This document shows positions 11,451-21,622 of a DNA stretch of 64,000 bases, piece after piece. This DNA is from Xestospongia muta (taxonomy: Eukaryota > Porifera > Demospongiae > Haplosclerida > Petrosiidae): NCBI GenBank assembly GCA_963693285.1, contig OY848918.1:2981876-3045875 (forward strand). Direction: 5' to 3'. A program made the translations under genes and the position numbers. The notes below the pieces were generated by a model that was given only the letters and a program-made list of their open reading frames with translations, ran no database searches and was not told the DNA's origin. The first letter of the stretch is position 1, and every line of letters starts with the position of its first letter.

Positions 11451-12593
11451 TCAGTCACTATCTATGTATTCTGCATCTGTGTCCACTTCCTCCAAAGAGG
11501 ATGTCAAATTGTCATAGAAAGGATGATAGGCTTCAGGAATGAAAGGTTTTATTTTCTTTAAATCTTCCAATTTTTTGTAATTAATTGGATTGTCAGCACT
11601 ATACTTGATTTCCAATAACTGAGATGATGTGTATTTCACTCCTTTTCGACCAATATTCCAAACCTTCCATGGTTCCTCCTCCTGAAGAGTATGACGAACA
11701 AACACCTTTGTAGGGTCTGATTTTGAGAAACGAAACCAAGCTATCTTCTGAAATGAAAGTTGTTCCTTATCTGCAGTCTTCTTCCTGTTTACAAATCCCT
11801 TAGAGAATGTCTTCAAACTTTTGAAGTCTTCTCTCTTGATTCGAGCTACTTGAAATGGCTTCTTTGTCCGAGTACTTTCTACCAGGCTAAACCACTGTGA
11901 AGGGATAAAAACTTCATTTTCCTTCTTTTTCTTCTCAATTAAGGCAAAATCTCGGTCTGATGGCAAGTAAGTATGCCCAGGAGTTAAGAATTTGTGGTCA
12001 ATGACTTCAAAGAATCCTCTGATAATAGCATACACCCAAAAACATACTATATAGAAATTCTTATTCTGACCACCACAAGAGTCACTATAAGCTATCAAGT
12101 GCTTACGCACAACTGGTAATGACTGACAAAAATTCAGTAAGCATGATGCTATCTCATCTGAGCCACGTCCTGCCACATTCTCTGGCCACATACACATATA
12201 TCCATTGCCAGTTCTGCAATTGTGGATACCAAGATTGTATACCCATAATTGTCTTAAATAGAACACTAACCCTGTATGGATGTGAGGAGTAGGAAGATTC
12301 TGTTGCAGATTGAATGAAATAACCAAAGTTGAATCTGAAAGTTTTTTAGCAAGTTCTGTGTCCTCCTGATGTGACTTGAAGCCAAGCTCCACCTTCTCAT
12401 GATGTTCTTTAAGTTCTTCCTGAAATTGACATTTAGTTCCTTCATCTGCAGCATCATTGACATGGCAGTTCAGAGTATCACACACCTTACAGGTATCCGA
12501 ACATGCATGGTGAACCAAATGAAAAGTTAAATTTTTCACAAAATATTCTTCTATAAGTGGGCTCAGAAACTGATGGCCAGCCCACTTCATCAC
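11451..12593 (-). CDS. Transposase, C-terminal catalytic part
   Basis: A 380-codon ORF. It has a Cys/His cluster (HHACSDTCKVCDTLNCHV), an acidic/Lys helix, then VYNLGIHNC and LIAYSDSCGGQNKNFYIVCFW, followed by HKFLTPGHTYLPSDRDF. The last two blocks are typical of the widespread animal proteins annotated as DUF7869-like. Their Asp (SDSCGGQN) and 'GH...PSDRDF' Asp are plausible catalytic residues of an RNase-H-fold transposase. The true start lies in the upstream ORF: the two frames overlap at 12487-12593, and a one-base shift near 12500 separates them. It is thus probably a dead copy. The recent look of the remaining frame suggests young insertion. Confidence 0.7.
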   Translation of the reverse strand: MMKWAGHQFLSPLIEEYFVKNLTFHLVHHACSDTCKVCDTLNCHVNDAADEGTKCQFQEELKEHHEKVELGFKSHQEDTELAKKLSDSTLVISFNLQQNLPTPHIHTGLVFYLRQLWVYNLGIHNCRTGNGYMCMWPENVAGRGSDEIASCLLNFCQSLPVVRKHLIAYSDSCGGQNKNFYIVCFWVYAIIRGFFEVIDHKFLTPGHTYLPSDRDFALIEKKKKENEVFIPSQWFSLVESTRTKKPFQVARIKREDFKSLKTFSKGFVNRKKTADKEQLSFQKIAWFRFSKSDPTKVFVRHTLQEEEPWKVWNIGRKGVKYTSSQLLEIKYSADNPINYKKLEDLKKIKPFIPEAYHPFYDNLTSSLEEVDTDAEYIDSD

Positions 12594-13311
12594 ACTTCTG
12601 AAGGTAAAGTGTGTGCATTTTCTTGATGTTTAGGTCTGGTGAGAGGTACCTCTTGTTGGGATTATTTGTTCGTGAGTAGTGACTTGTCTGACGTGGAAAA
12701 GAGGAAATGTGAGCCTTCACACATTCAATGCTGTTTTCAGGAGTACGACTGGGTCCATTATCATGCCTTCCTCTCTGGTCAATTGGTAGAGTGCAGTCCT
12801 TCACTCTAATATTTCTGATTCTCTTAACAGAAATACCATGAATGCTACAAAAAGCAGCTTGGCAAACTCTCATTTCTTTACCATGAAGTCTCACATAGTA
12901 AACAAATGTCTTCTTGCGTTTACTGTTGACACCTTTAGTAGTATATCGTCTTTTTGGTTCAATGCCATGAATAAGTCCATGTAAGTAAGCGTTTTGTATA
13001 TCGAAACTTGCAAGGTTATTAAACTCTTTAAGGATTCTAGCTCTGTCAACTTGAGGTACTTTCTCAAAGCAACGTAGTGAACACTTACAGTCTTTTCCGC
13101 ACATCCTCGGTGGAACAATAACACCTTTGGAATTCACATACTCTTTACCATGATTTTTTAAACACTTGTGCTTATTTCTCTTCCACTGTTCTGTCTTGCG
13201 AAGCCGCTTTCTACTATAAATCTTGCCAAAAATGTTGGCACCGTCAATCTCACGGTCAGATTCATCAGTGGATCGACTAGACTCGTCTGTAGAAGTATCA
13301 TGTACGCCCAT
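12487..13311 (-). CDS. Transposase, N-terminal DNA-binding part
   Basis: A 274-codon ORF starting MGVHDTSTDESS, then a basic stretch RKRLRKTEQWKRNKHKCLKN, and a Cys cluster (MCGKDCKCSLRCFEKV) likely to bind zinc. A helix-turn-helix-like CQAAFCSIHGISVKRIRNI and DNGPSRTPENSIECVKAHIS follow. This order matches the N-terminal half of the DUF7869-type transposon proteins. The reading frame runs into the next ORF through a frameshift close to its end. Initiation at 13311 is chosen because it is the first ATG after stops and lies 228 bp inside the element's end. Confidence 0.6.
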   Translation of the reverse strand: MGVHDTSTDESSRSTDESDREIDGANIFGKIYSRKRLRKTEQWKRNKHKCLKNHGKEYVNSKGVIVPPRMCGKDCKCSLRCFEKVPQVDRARILKEFNNLASFDIQNAYLHGLIHGIEPKRRYTTKGVNSKRKKTFVYYVRLHGKEMRVCQAAFCSIHGISVKRIRNIRVKDCTLPIDQRGRHDNGPSRTPENSIECVKAHISSFPRQTSHYSRTNNPNKRYLSPDLNIKKMHTLYLQKCDEVGWPSVSEPTYRRIFCEKFNFSFGSPCMFGYL

Positions 13312-13948
13312 CTCCTCTCTGCTCTCTCAAATCGAACACGAGGTTGAAAACTTTCTACCGTAAATATATCTAATAAACAGGAAAAATCATGAGAATTTTT
13401 AAAATTATTTTAAACTCCTTGTTTGTGCATGAAACTGCAACTTTCAGACTTGGTGCAGCAATTCATCTACTGTTTATTTCTGGAAAAAAATTATTTCTGC
13501 CAAATTAGTGGGTTAGGCCCCTCTTGTACTGACCCATTCAACTATACCAAATACTAATGGAGCTAGTATTGGAAATGAGACAATGTACTATTTCAATACT
13601 TCATTAGGTAATATCACTATATAGAGTAAACTATTGATATTCGGACACCATGTATATTCGGACGTCTTCCCTCTTTAGTAGAATATAGAAGTAGCGAAAC
13701 TGGTACATATAAATGTAGCTCATAGATAGGTAAAACACTAAATGTGGAGAGCCGCCGTTTTCAACTTTGCTCTTAGCCACAACGATCAGAAAACGAAGAA
13801 TGTCAGACACGTCTAAGTTCGGATTAGTCTCGTCCCCAGACCTACTCGCAAGCTACAGTAGGTCTGGTCACACGGCTTGAGTTTTGTGTCCTCAGTAAGG
13901 AATGTGGTGAGGGTGTGAAGTATGTGTGAACTGTGAAAGTGTTAAGAT

Positions 13949-14211
13949 ATGTCTACTGCAAACGTTGTCTCTAAAATCGATGAAGTTGCCAAAGAATTTG
14001 GATTTACTCTCAAAGAGAAACAAAAGAAGTGATTAGTGCATTTATTTCTGGGAATGATGTTTTCTGTCGTCTTCCAACTAGATATGGGAAGTCACTATGC
14101 TATTCCATTCTACCAAAGGTTTATGATCGTATTCGTAATGTTAAAGGGTTATCAATTGAATTATGTGTATCACCACTAGTTGCATTAATGATGGATCAGA
14201 AAAAAATTTAG
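13949..14211 (+). pseudogene. RecQ-like helicase fragment inside transposon
   Basis: ATG at 13949 opens MSTANVVSKIDEVAKEFGF and TLKEKQKK, ending in TGA. One base away the frame continues ISAFISGNDVFCRLP, GKSLCYSILPKVYD and CVSPLVALMMDQ. These are the RecQ motif 0/I and Ia regions ('F..K..Q..AI', Walker-A-like PTxYGKSLCY, 'SPLxALMxDQ'). Two defects are visible: the one-base frameshift, and Arg in place of the usual Gly in the PTGxGKS loop. Nothing downstream resembles the DEAH box or the rest of the helicase. It would not be active. Such RecQ-like pieces are plausible transposon cargo or part of the element's own machinery. Confidence 0.6.
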
Positions 14212-14767
14212 TGAGATTGGGATATCTGCTTAGTTTATATCTGAAAGTCATTGTAATATTAAAATAATTCGAGGCATCAAAGAAAGGTACCAGGCAATTA
14301 ATTTTTATGAGCCCAGAGTCATCACTAAAAAATAGGCAGTGGAGAGATGTACTACTAAGTCGAGTTTTCACAGATAATCTTGTTTGTATTGCTATTGTGA
14401 GTAATAGTAGTGAGTGCTGGACAATGGGTTTCAATCTCTAACCACACAGGTTCCCATGTGAATCTTTTAAATGAATCTTTTGTTTTCATTTGTAAATTGA
14501 TGAATGCTTATCAGATGTTAACATTTTCATCTCATTTTTTAATTCAATGGCAACAAGACTAAAAATGTGTTCCCTTAGTGTCAGGTTCTCCATTACTGAT
14601 CTAGCAATAGATAGCCGTTTGCCTCAACTGATACTTTTTCCAAGCCTTTTTAAGGAATTACTAAGCTCTGACACTTTTGGCTTAGACTGATATCCGACTA
14701 AACCTGTAAAATAACAATATAACTATACAGCACACATAAAACTCATAGCAACTTGGGGCGAGTGTTG

Positions 14768-15201
14768 CTATTCTCTTAGAAAGTCATCACAGGCTCTCTT
14801 AGTTGCCTTCATGAATGGACTATCAAAATTCTTTCTTTGAGGAGTTTGTACACAAGCAATCTCATTATTTTCAACAACTTTCTATATATATGTTATAAGA
14901 CTTTACCAACACTTAAAACTTAGTATCTTACCAGAGGTGTATACAATTCCTCAGAAAGATTAGGTGTCCTCTTTTTAGGAGGAGTTGCCATAGCAACATC
15001 TTCATTATTTCTACTTCGTTTCTATAGCAAAAAGTAACATTGATTTCCCTATAATATTTATAATTTATTATGTTGTTTTACCTGTGGCGCATGATATTGA
15101 GCGGTATCTGCTCTTACATCTTCAACGATTGACTGAGATGATGCCTGAGTTGTATTATGCAATTCTAAAGGAGGGTCAGGTGTTATTTTTTGGGGTGAAG
15201 T
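14768..15201 (-). CDS. Three-exon coding piece of unknown function inside the TIR element
   Basis: On the minus strand, exons 15201-15082, 15021-14932 and 14881-14768 join in phase 0 with good AG/GT borders and no stops for 107 residues. The sequence runs TSPQKITPDPPLELHN, then VAMATPPKKRTPNLSEEL, and ends ATKRACDDFLRE at a TAG. It is Pro/Ser/Lys-rich with repeated TP sites and looks like a disordered linker plus short C-terminus. Further upstream on the same strand (about 15390-15520) a VFCKSCWRALNRYSNAL segment with a CxxC suggests a zinc-binding exon of the same gene. The N-terminus was not resolved. It is probably a transposon-encoded accessory or transposase tail. Confidence 0.4.
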
Positions 15202-16164
15202 CTGCAAAATAATGTCTTATGCATCTCTAACTCTTTTTACAAAAAGGTAATTGTAATTATGACAACAAAATTGTAACCTTTTTACACCTATCATGCATGA
15301 CAGTGAGGTGAGTCTACTCTTGCTTATTCAAAAGTTGACCCAGATGATTAATACCATGTTTGTTTGTTTTTGGCTGTTAAAAATGAATATGATAATCAAT
15401 ACTAAACTCATTCAGGAACAGAAGCTTTATATGATTCTTCAATGGTTCAATTGTCTTCAGTGCATTTGAATATCTATTGAGAGCTCTCCAGCAAGATTTA
15501 CAAAAGACTTTGTTTATTTTTGGTGAGTCTTCTCTGGTTCCATTTCAAGTTTATCATTCCTTAGCACATCTACAACTATGGAGTATAGACAAGAATATTC
15601 ATTGTTCTTGTTTCTTATAATAACACGATCTTTGGTTTACTGCTTAGGTCAGAGCAGCAGGAGTAGCAGATTTAATGAAGAGTAGCCATGCATTCACTTT
15701 CACACATACTTCAATTTGATGATTTTCATATTTCACACTACCTCTAATTGCATACCAACACTCGCGCCACATTCCTTACTGAGGACACAAAACTCAAGCC
15801 GTGTGACCAAACCTACTGTAGCTTGCGAGTAGGTCTGTGGACGAGACTAGTTCTGATGACGAATAGATCTAGGCATTCTCAGTATTCCCTCTTTGTTAAA
15901 AGGTTCTTTCAGAACCACGGTGGCTTTATAGCTACCTTAAATCGCAGAAGTCAATACACGATTATTATTTTAATAATACTATAATTGTTATAATAGAACA
16001 TCTGTTCATATAATTAGAACTGTAATTTTGAATTGTCACGTGACACACGGCTGACTTTTCAAGAAAGTGTTATTCGTTAAATCCTCAAAAATGCGTAATT
16101 TGAGGTATGATAAAGGTATGCCATTGAAAATGTACGGAGTTTTATAGTTTGTTACTGTTGTCGT

Positions 16165-16315
16165 AGCACTAGAAAGTCAAATTTTATATATAAAATGCAC
16201 GTTTGCAAGCTGAATCGATTGGTGCATGTCCAATGTAGATAGCACGTAAACCGGCAAAGTTATTTACATGTCTGGTTGGCCCAACCTAACTCGGACAGAG
16301 TACAGTAGTGTTTCC
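16165..16315. repeat. Dispersed repeat, inverted partner at 34940-35065
   Basis: The segment with gaatcgattggtgcatgtcc, agcacgtaaaccggcaaagt and tatttacatgtctgg recurs as its reverse complement at 34940-35065. No coding potential is visible; it is probably a short non-autonomous element. One copy abuts a receptor relic, the other sits in the first long intron of gene E. Confidence 0.6.
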
Positions 16316-16317
16316 AA

Positions 16318-17130
16318 AATATTGAAGATGATAAGTTGTCACAATATCGTCATATTAAGTTGTACCAAATAACAGAGTATTACACAGTCTAGGTTGTACT
16401 ATTGACCTTGTAATAATACTAATTTGATCCAAGTATTGTAAATTACCTTTAACTTAATTAATCTGTGTAGTGACACTGGTTTCATTGCCAGCAAATATTG
16501 CAGCATAAGTTTGTATTTTAACTTTATAATCTTTAATGGAGTATAATTGGTTTGTTTGATAATATTATGTCAATTTACATATATACTTTCAGAATACTCT
16601 CTTGTGCAAGCTAACATCAATTGATGAATATTGTTGAGTAAATGTTATAAATATTGCAGATTGTGAAGTTATTAGAATTATTATAGAATGTATCTGTTGT
16701 ATTTACTAACATGGATCCATCCATTTTTACTCTGACAATAAAATGATATGTTGTAATACTCCATGGCGGAAAATCATTAAAGCAAAATGATGGAGGAGAC
16801 CAGGCTATATGCATGGAAAGACTATTCACTATCAAAGTTACTAGAGCCTCAACAGATGAAACACCTAAAGAAGTGTATATTTAATGCAATAACAATATGT
16901 TTAATTTTAATAGTACCAGTTTAATTAAACAAACATTAAAAATAACAACACTGCTCATACCTTTGATGGTCAATGTAGCTCCTTTTAATTTGCTTTAAAC
17001 CATACGAGCTGAAACTAATCAAATTACACTCAACACTTATCCCATCATTAATAGATAGTGCTCTTATAGTATAGTACTGAAGATAAACGAAGTTACCTTA
17101 AGATAGCTTCATTCGTCAATGAACAGCCTA
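16318..17130 (-). pseudogene. Receptor relic, MDEV class
   Basis: In minus-strand order: a leader-like piece (about 17125-17085), only the 3' part of an Ig exon (about 17070-16965, truncated at 'LTI' and fused directly to leader sequence), an FN3 exon (about 16850-16600), an exon-4 remnant (about 16540-16440) and the first part of exon 5 (about 16420-16318). The middle of the Ig domain is deleted. The FN3 frame survives as ITTYHFIVRV and DTFYNNSNNFTICNIY but its distal half is shifted. Exons 6 onward are absent. The relic faces away from gene C and shares the intergenic region with it. Confidence 0.7.
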
Positions 17131-17139
17131 TTACTCATG

Positions 17140-17200
17140 AATACTAATATAATAAAAACCCACAGGAAGTGTGTGATGGAATTTGATTTATTTACAGTAG
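17140..17200. promoter_or_regulatory. Conserved 5' flank of MDEV-class genes with ACAGGAAG
   Basis: The sequence upstream of the leader exon (minus orientation) keeps actcatgaatact, taataaaaa and acaggaagtgtg. The same block occurs at 26753-26822 upstream of gene D and 46290-46370 upstream of the 46-kb relic. ACAGGAAG fits an Ets-type core. Conservation upstream of three leader exons suggests promoter function, though simple common descent explains it too. Confidence 0.3.
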
Positions 17201-17524
17201 ATATTGACTTGACAACTATTGTCATTAAAAAAACAGAAGCAAGGGCAAAGTTTAAATTGAAAAATCACTATGGTTACTAGGGTATATGGATAGCTGAACT
17301 GTAACTGTAAAAAGATTTCATTCTACTTGTAAAAAATATGCAGCCATAGATTAACGTTATACAGAGAAAGCAAAAGGTACTGGTATATATGGAATATATT
17401 TAAAGAACTAAACAAATTAACAACATTGCTAAATTTATGTTCGTCTAAAGGTAGGTTTCCATCTTCATTGAATGATTAAAACAAAGGGTTGATCTCTTGA
17501 TTGCATAGTAATTTCATACAACAA

Positions 17525-17601
17525 TGACTATCATTATAATGTTGTAAATATAATTATGACTTTTCCTTTTTAAGAATAAATTATTGCAATAGCTGCAAAC
17601 T
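17525..17601 (+). promoter_or_regulatory. Conserved block just upstream of MATN-class ATG (gene C)
   Basis: The 77 bp before the ATG contain tgactatcattataatgttg followed by taaatataattatgac and end gcaatagctgcaaac. The same block precedes gene G (46690-46767) and, inverted, gene K (62507-62430). It probably holds the core promoter and 5' UTR; attataatg is a weak TATA candidate. Confidence 0.35.
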
Positions 17602-19723
17602 ATGGCGACAAATCAAAAGGCAATCTTCCTGACTGTTGTGGGACTTTTATTTACTTCAAGAGATACTGATGGTAAATGATAAATTAATGCTTCTGCAATA
17701 ATTTTTCATCTATCTTTAATACAGCTAACATCATAGCACCACCTTTATCAGTATCTGCTATAATTTATACACTGGCTAACTTTACCTGTGAGGGTATAGG
17801 AAATGTGTTGGAGTGGTCTGTGCAGGGTAATTCAGTCAATGATCCCAGTAATCAAGACAGAGAGATATCAGTAACTACTAACAATGTATCAGTTCTTGTG
17901 TGGTCATCAGTACTAACTATAAAAGCACTACCTATTAATAATGGGATCTTTGTTGGATGTACTGTGATTAGTTTTAATCCACAAAATTTCCAGAAGAAAG
18001 GAGCTACTTTAACAGTGAAAGGTTAGTTTCTATTATTAGACTTTAGTTTCTTTAATTAATTGATATATATAACATGTCACCAAAATTAGATTGACAAGAT
18101 TATAATTGTAAAAATCGTTCCAAAATTGGTATCATAGAAATCATACATAGAATATAATTGGGTACATTATTAGCTTTAACTTCAACGGTAATTGCAATCT
18201 AAACAATTATTTTGAATCATTAAATGTTGAAATAGTCCTTTAATTTTGCATAAACAACTCTTTTATGTTACAAGACAACAAAGTTATTAGTAATGTCATG
18301 AATTATTTGAAAGACTTATGAACATTATCACCTTTATAATAGTTTTGATAGAAATGAAGTTTTATTATTGTTTTGATAATTGTGAAATAAGCAGATACTT
18401 AAATATCAAATCAACTTGAACAATGTATATTAATGCATACATTTCATAGGTATTTCACCTGTCAACCATCTTGATTTGGATTTTGCTAACATTGCCTCCT
18501 TAACTTGGTCTCGTCCATCATTTTACTCTGATGATATTCCACAAGGAAGTATACCAACATATCATGTTTATATTAAGAGTCAAGATGGTTCTGTAATAGT
18601 AGATGATAATACAACTAATACATTCTATCAGTTACCTAGTGATCTCATTATTCACTGCAATTCTTATAATATCAGTGTCACAGCTTTTATTGGACAATAC
18701 AATTCACATGATACAACTATAACTAAAGAAAATACTGGAAGTAAAATTATTTTAATTATCTATATAAAAGTTATTGTTTTTTGTATCAGATTATACTATT
18801 GATATACATGAACCTATAATGAAATTCAACAGTTCTATAATACAAGTACAATTTCCCATTAAAGTGAGGACTATACTGTATAAACTAATACTGATAATTA
18901 TGAACTTTTAGATCAAAGATTTCCCTCACCTATGTAATAGTATCATATATGGTGTAACAAAGGATAATGTTAACAATGAGACAACAACCTATCATCATGT
19001 TTATATTAAGAATGTTACTGATGTTAATGAAACAACAATATATTATAATATAACTGGATTACATCCTTCTCTCAATTATACATTTACTGCATATATTATA
19101 GACTTATTTAACAACACAAAGAATGAAGATCATGTGATATTTTGTGAGTTATTAGTTTATTTACCCTGTGACTTTATCATCACTATAGCAATCTACCACG
19201 TCCAAGGACTCACTCTAAAGTTCTACTCTGATAATGGATCAGTTGTTGTAGAGAGTAGGTTTGCTGAGAGATCTACTGCTGATGGATGTCATGTGATATT
19301 TAGAGAGTCTTCTAAAGGAACTGTCAAGTCTATTAATATTACTAAATCCAGTATAGAGGATAGTACAGTATACCAGTATATAACTCTACCAGTTAGTGGT
19401 AACTATACTGTGACAGCTCATGATATAGTAGATGGTACTATTATAACTAATCCATCTTTTGTGTACCCTCAAATACTGGAGTATATCTTACCACTACCAT
19501 CTCCTACTAAGACTGTTGTTTCTTCCAGTAAGTAGTATATACTAACACTTGTGTACTTATTTATGATTTCATATTAGGTACAACATCAAGTGATATGACA
19601 GTTGACATAACCAGTACTACTTATGTAACTGTTACAACAACACCAAGTTCTTCTGCTGTTCCTGAGTTGTCTATCATATTATTTGTGTATATAGTTGTAT
19701 TAGCACTAATAGTAGAGACATAG
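17602..19723 (+). CDS. Receptor gene C: same ectodomain, no cytoplasmic tail
   Basis: Seven exons: 17602-17671, 17725-18021, 18450-18740, 18790-18863, 18912-19143, 19189-19527, 19578-19723; 482 aa without internal stops. The signal peptide starts MATNQKAIFLTVVGLLF. The Ig exon has NFTC, LEWSV, DPSNQDREISVTTNN and VLTIKALPINN. The FN3 exon has SLTWSRPSFYSDDIP. Exons 4-5 form the second FN3-like domain (YNITGLHPSLNYTFTAY). Exon 6 is the Cys-pair domain, though its first Cys is Ser here (VESRFAE). The last exon gives a Thr-rich stalk, then a hydrophobic run SIILFVYIVVLALIVET and stop. There is no basic stop-transfer cluster and no tail, so the product may be GPI-anchored, tail-less or secreted: a decoy or adhesion form. 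It is head-to-head with a relic at 16318-17130. Confidence 0.8.
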
Positions 19724-19809
19724 TTAAGTTTGTATTGTTGTTATTGTTTTAAAAAATATGTGGTAGGAATCACTCCAATAAGTCTATAACAGTGCTATAT
19801 AAAGGCTAA

Positions 19810-19812
19810 AAT

Positions 19813-19848
<36 letters not shown>
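19810..19848. repeat. (TA)n microsatellite
   Basis: Pure alternating TA about 90 bp downstream of the gene C stop codon. Confidence 0.9.
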
Positions 19849-19851
<3 letters not shown>

Positions 19852-20382
19852 AATGTCTTCATCCAACATATTAATAGAATTCATTCAACAGAATCACATG
19901 TAATAACTAAGAAGTAATAACATTAGTTAAAAAAATTTATTGCCTTATCATTTCAATTACTACTTACTTCAGCAAATCAATCAACAATTATATAATATAG
20001 ATAAAGGACTATTACTGAGTTATACAATGAGACTCTCCAGAATACAATAAGAAAGTTGTAATTATACTTAATTCATAACATCATAGCTAGGCTTCCAGTC
20101 GTTAGCTTATCAGTCATACATTAACTATCCGGTCTTCTTTCAAGCTGAAAATCAAAACAGGAAGTAATCTGTATTTATTACCAGAAGTAGAAGACTAATA
20201 TTCTTCGTTTGCATTCGTTTCTTTCCATTAATATTAATTATTCATTAGAAATGGCTCATCAAGAGTAACTCTAGATAGTAAACTACTATCACTTGATTTA
20301 AAGTTCGTTTCAAAGCGCTCAAATTAATAGATATAAAAGCTAATAGTGCGTTTCAAATTGTACTTGTGCTGCATCTGTGAAA

Positions 20383-20760
20383 ATGGTGACAATTTTGTTT
20401 CTGTTGTTATTCTATGATATCTTATTAGGTACAACATCAAGTGATATGACAGTCATTGACGTAACTAGTACTACTGATGTAACTGTCACTTCAATGTCAT
20501 ATCCTTCACATGTTTCCAAATTAAAATATTACATTACCTGCATGTATAGGTGGTTTGTTAGTGCTAGTAATAGTAGTACTAATGGTATTGGTTTATATTG
20601 TTAAAAGACGTAAATGTGGTAATGGTCCAATAACTTACTTACTTAGCAATAAGGAGTGCAATAAGATTCATAAATACAGCTATATAACATCTATTGTAAT
20701 ATTTTGCTACTTATATGAACTGTCTTCTTTACTTTGTTATGTCATCTTACTTTTTATAGT
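20383..20760 (+). pseudogene. Mini receptor: leader joined straight to stalk and TM
   Basis: ATG at 20383 opens MVTILFLLLFYDILLG, a good signal peptide, running without an intron into TTSSDMTVIDVTSTTDVTVT, the stalk of gene C (exon 7, TTSSDMTVDIT). A one-base shift near 20525-20545 separates this from the frame LPACIGGLLVLVIVVLMVLV, which continues YIVKRRKC, a convincing TM with stop-transfer basics. The Ig, FN3 and Cys-pair domains are missing. Either the gene is a deletion relic, or a short spliced form removes the shift. Downstream frames decay in AT-rich DNA. Confidence 0.45.
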
Positions 20761-20954
20761 TTGCTACGTATTCCAATATTAATATTGAAATTTAAATTAG
20801 TATTAATGTTGAAATTTAAATTTATGCTAAAATTCATAATAAAAATTTAAAATACTTTTAATAAACTTGATATCTTGTAAGAAAATGATCTAAATATAAA
20901 TCTTTTACGATAATTTTTAACCAATCATTGAATTATAGAATAAGATGAGATTAG

Positions 20955-21256
20955 TAATTTATCATGTTCAAGGACTCACTCTACAGTACTACTCTGATAA
21001 TTGATCAATTGATTTAGAGTATAGGTTTGCTGAGAGATCTACTGCTGATAGATATCATGTAATATTTGGAGAGTCTTCTAAAGGAACTGTGAAGTCTATA
21101 TACTCTACCAGTTAGTGATAACTATACAGTTACAGTAGTAAGATATAGTAGATGGTACTATTATATAACTAACCCATGTGTTGTATACCCTCAGGTTCTG
21201 GAGTATATCTTACTACTACCATCTCCTACTGAGACTGTTAAGTCTGCTAGTAAGTA
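20955..21256 (+). pseudogene. Relic of the Cys-pair exon (exon 6)
   Basis: The sequence matches exon 6 of gene C (caaggactcactctacagta, tttgctgagagatctactgc) but has TGA/TAG stops, loses the segment between 'GTVKS' and 'LPVSG', and has small insertions. It ends with an intact donor (tctgctagtaag). No neighbouring exons are attached. Confidence 0.8.
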
Positions 21257-21259
21257 GTA

Positions 21260-21586
21260 TATTATTAACTATTGCATCGTACATAATTACAATAGTATTT
21301 ACTAAGAGTGGAGACAAACACTAGAACAATGGCATCTATAGTAGCACCCACTATTACGATTTGTGTGTTTTTGTATTTCTTATTAATATTATGACTAACA
21401 ACCCTGATCAAAAACCACTTTTTAAAGAGGAAAAAATTTCATTTATAAAATAATGATATAAACAATATGTAACCTGCTTCACTAAGAATGCTTTTGAGCT
21501 TCAAATCATGAGTATTATCAATAATACATCCAATATATATATAACTTGGTATGTACATGGGACAAATGTGTATACACACACACACA

Positions 21587-21622
<36 letters not shown>

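Larger units (their letters stand above)
11269..13539 (-). mobile_element. 2.27-kb DNA transposon with TIRs and candidate AACT target duplication
   Basis: The ends are imperfect inverted repeats: GAATGGGTTAGTGCAAAAG at the left, and GAATGGGTCAGTACAAGAG when the right end is read inverted. Both sides are flanked by AACT (11265-11268 and 13540-13543). Two overlapping minus-strand ORFs form the transposase. A 4-bp target duplication with a DDE-type protein is known for superfamilies such as Sola and Ginger; which one applies here is not settled. The element sits inside an FN3 exon, which makes the boundaries easy to read. Confidence 0.75.
11105..13607 (+). pseudogene. FN3 exon split by a transposon
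   Basis: An exon-like stretch opens after CAG at 11104 with DVLLTWLPPSSLPGCPILYY and SNEIYTIT up to 11268. It resumes after the inserted element as STIPNTNGASIGNETMYYF and ends at a good donor (TTAG|gtaata, 13607). Both halves are in the sense and order expected for one FN3 domain. The element (11269-13539) therefore destroyed a formerly intact exon. The duplicate region at 46 kb breaks off just inside this exon. Confidence 0.6.
13825..15849. mobile_element. 2.0-kb TIR element with 8-bp target duplication
   Basis: Inverted repeats of about 83 bp lie at 13825-13907 (TAGTCTCGTCCCCAGACCTA...) and 15767-15849 (...GGACGAGACTA). They differ at only a few positions. They are flanked by GTTCGGAT (13817-13824) and GTTCTGAT (15850-15857), an 8-bp target duplication with one mismatch. 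Eight-base duplications are typical of hAT and P-like elements. Inside are a broken RecQ-like fragment on plus and a three-exon coding piece on minus. No recognisable transposase core was found, so the copy is probably non-autonomous or internally deleted. Confidence 0.75.

Noticed and set aside
13630..13820. gatattcggacacc/tatattcggacg motif as a further transposon end
   Set aside because: No inverted partner or target duplication was found in the window.
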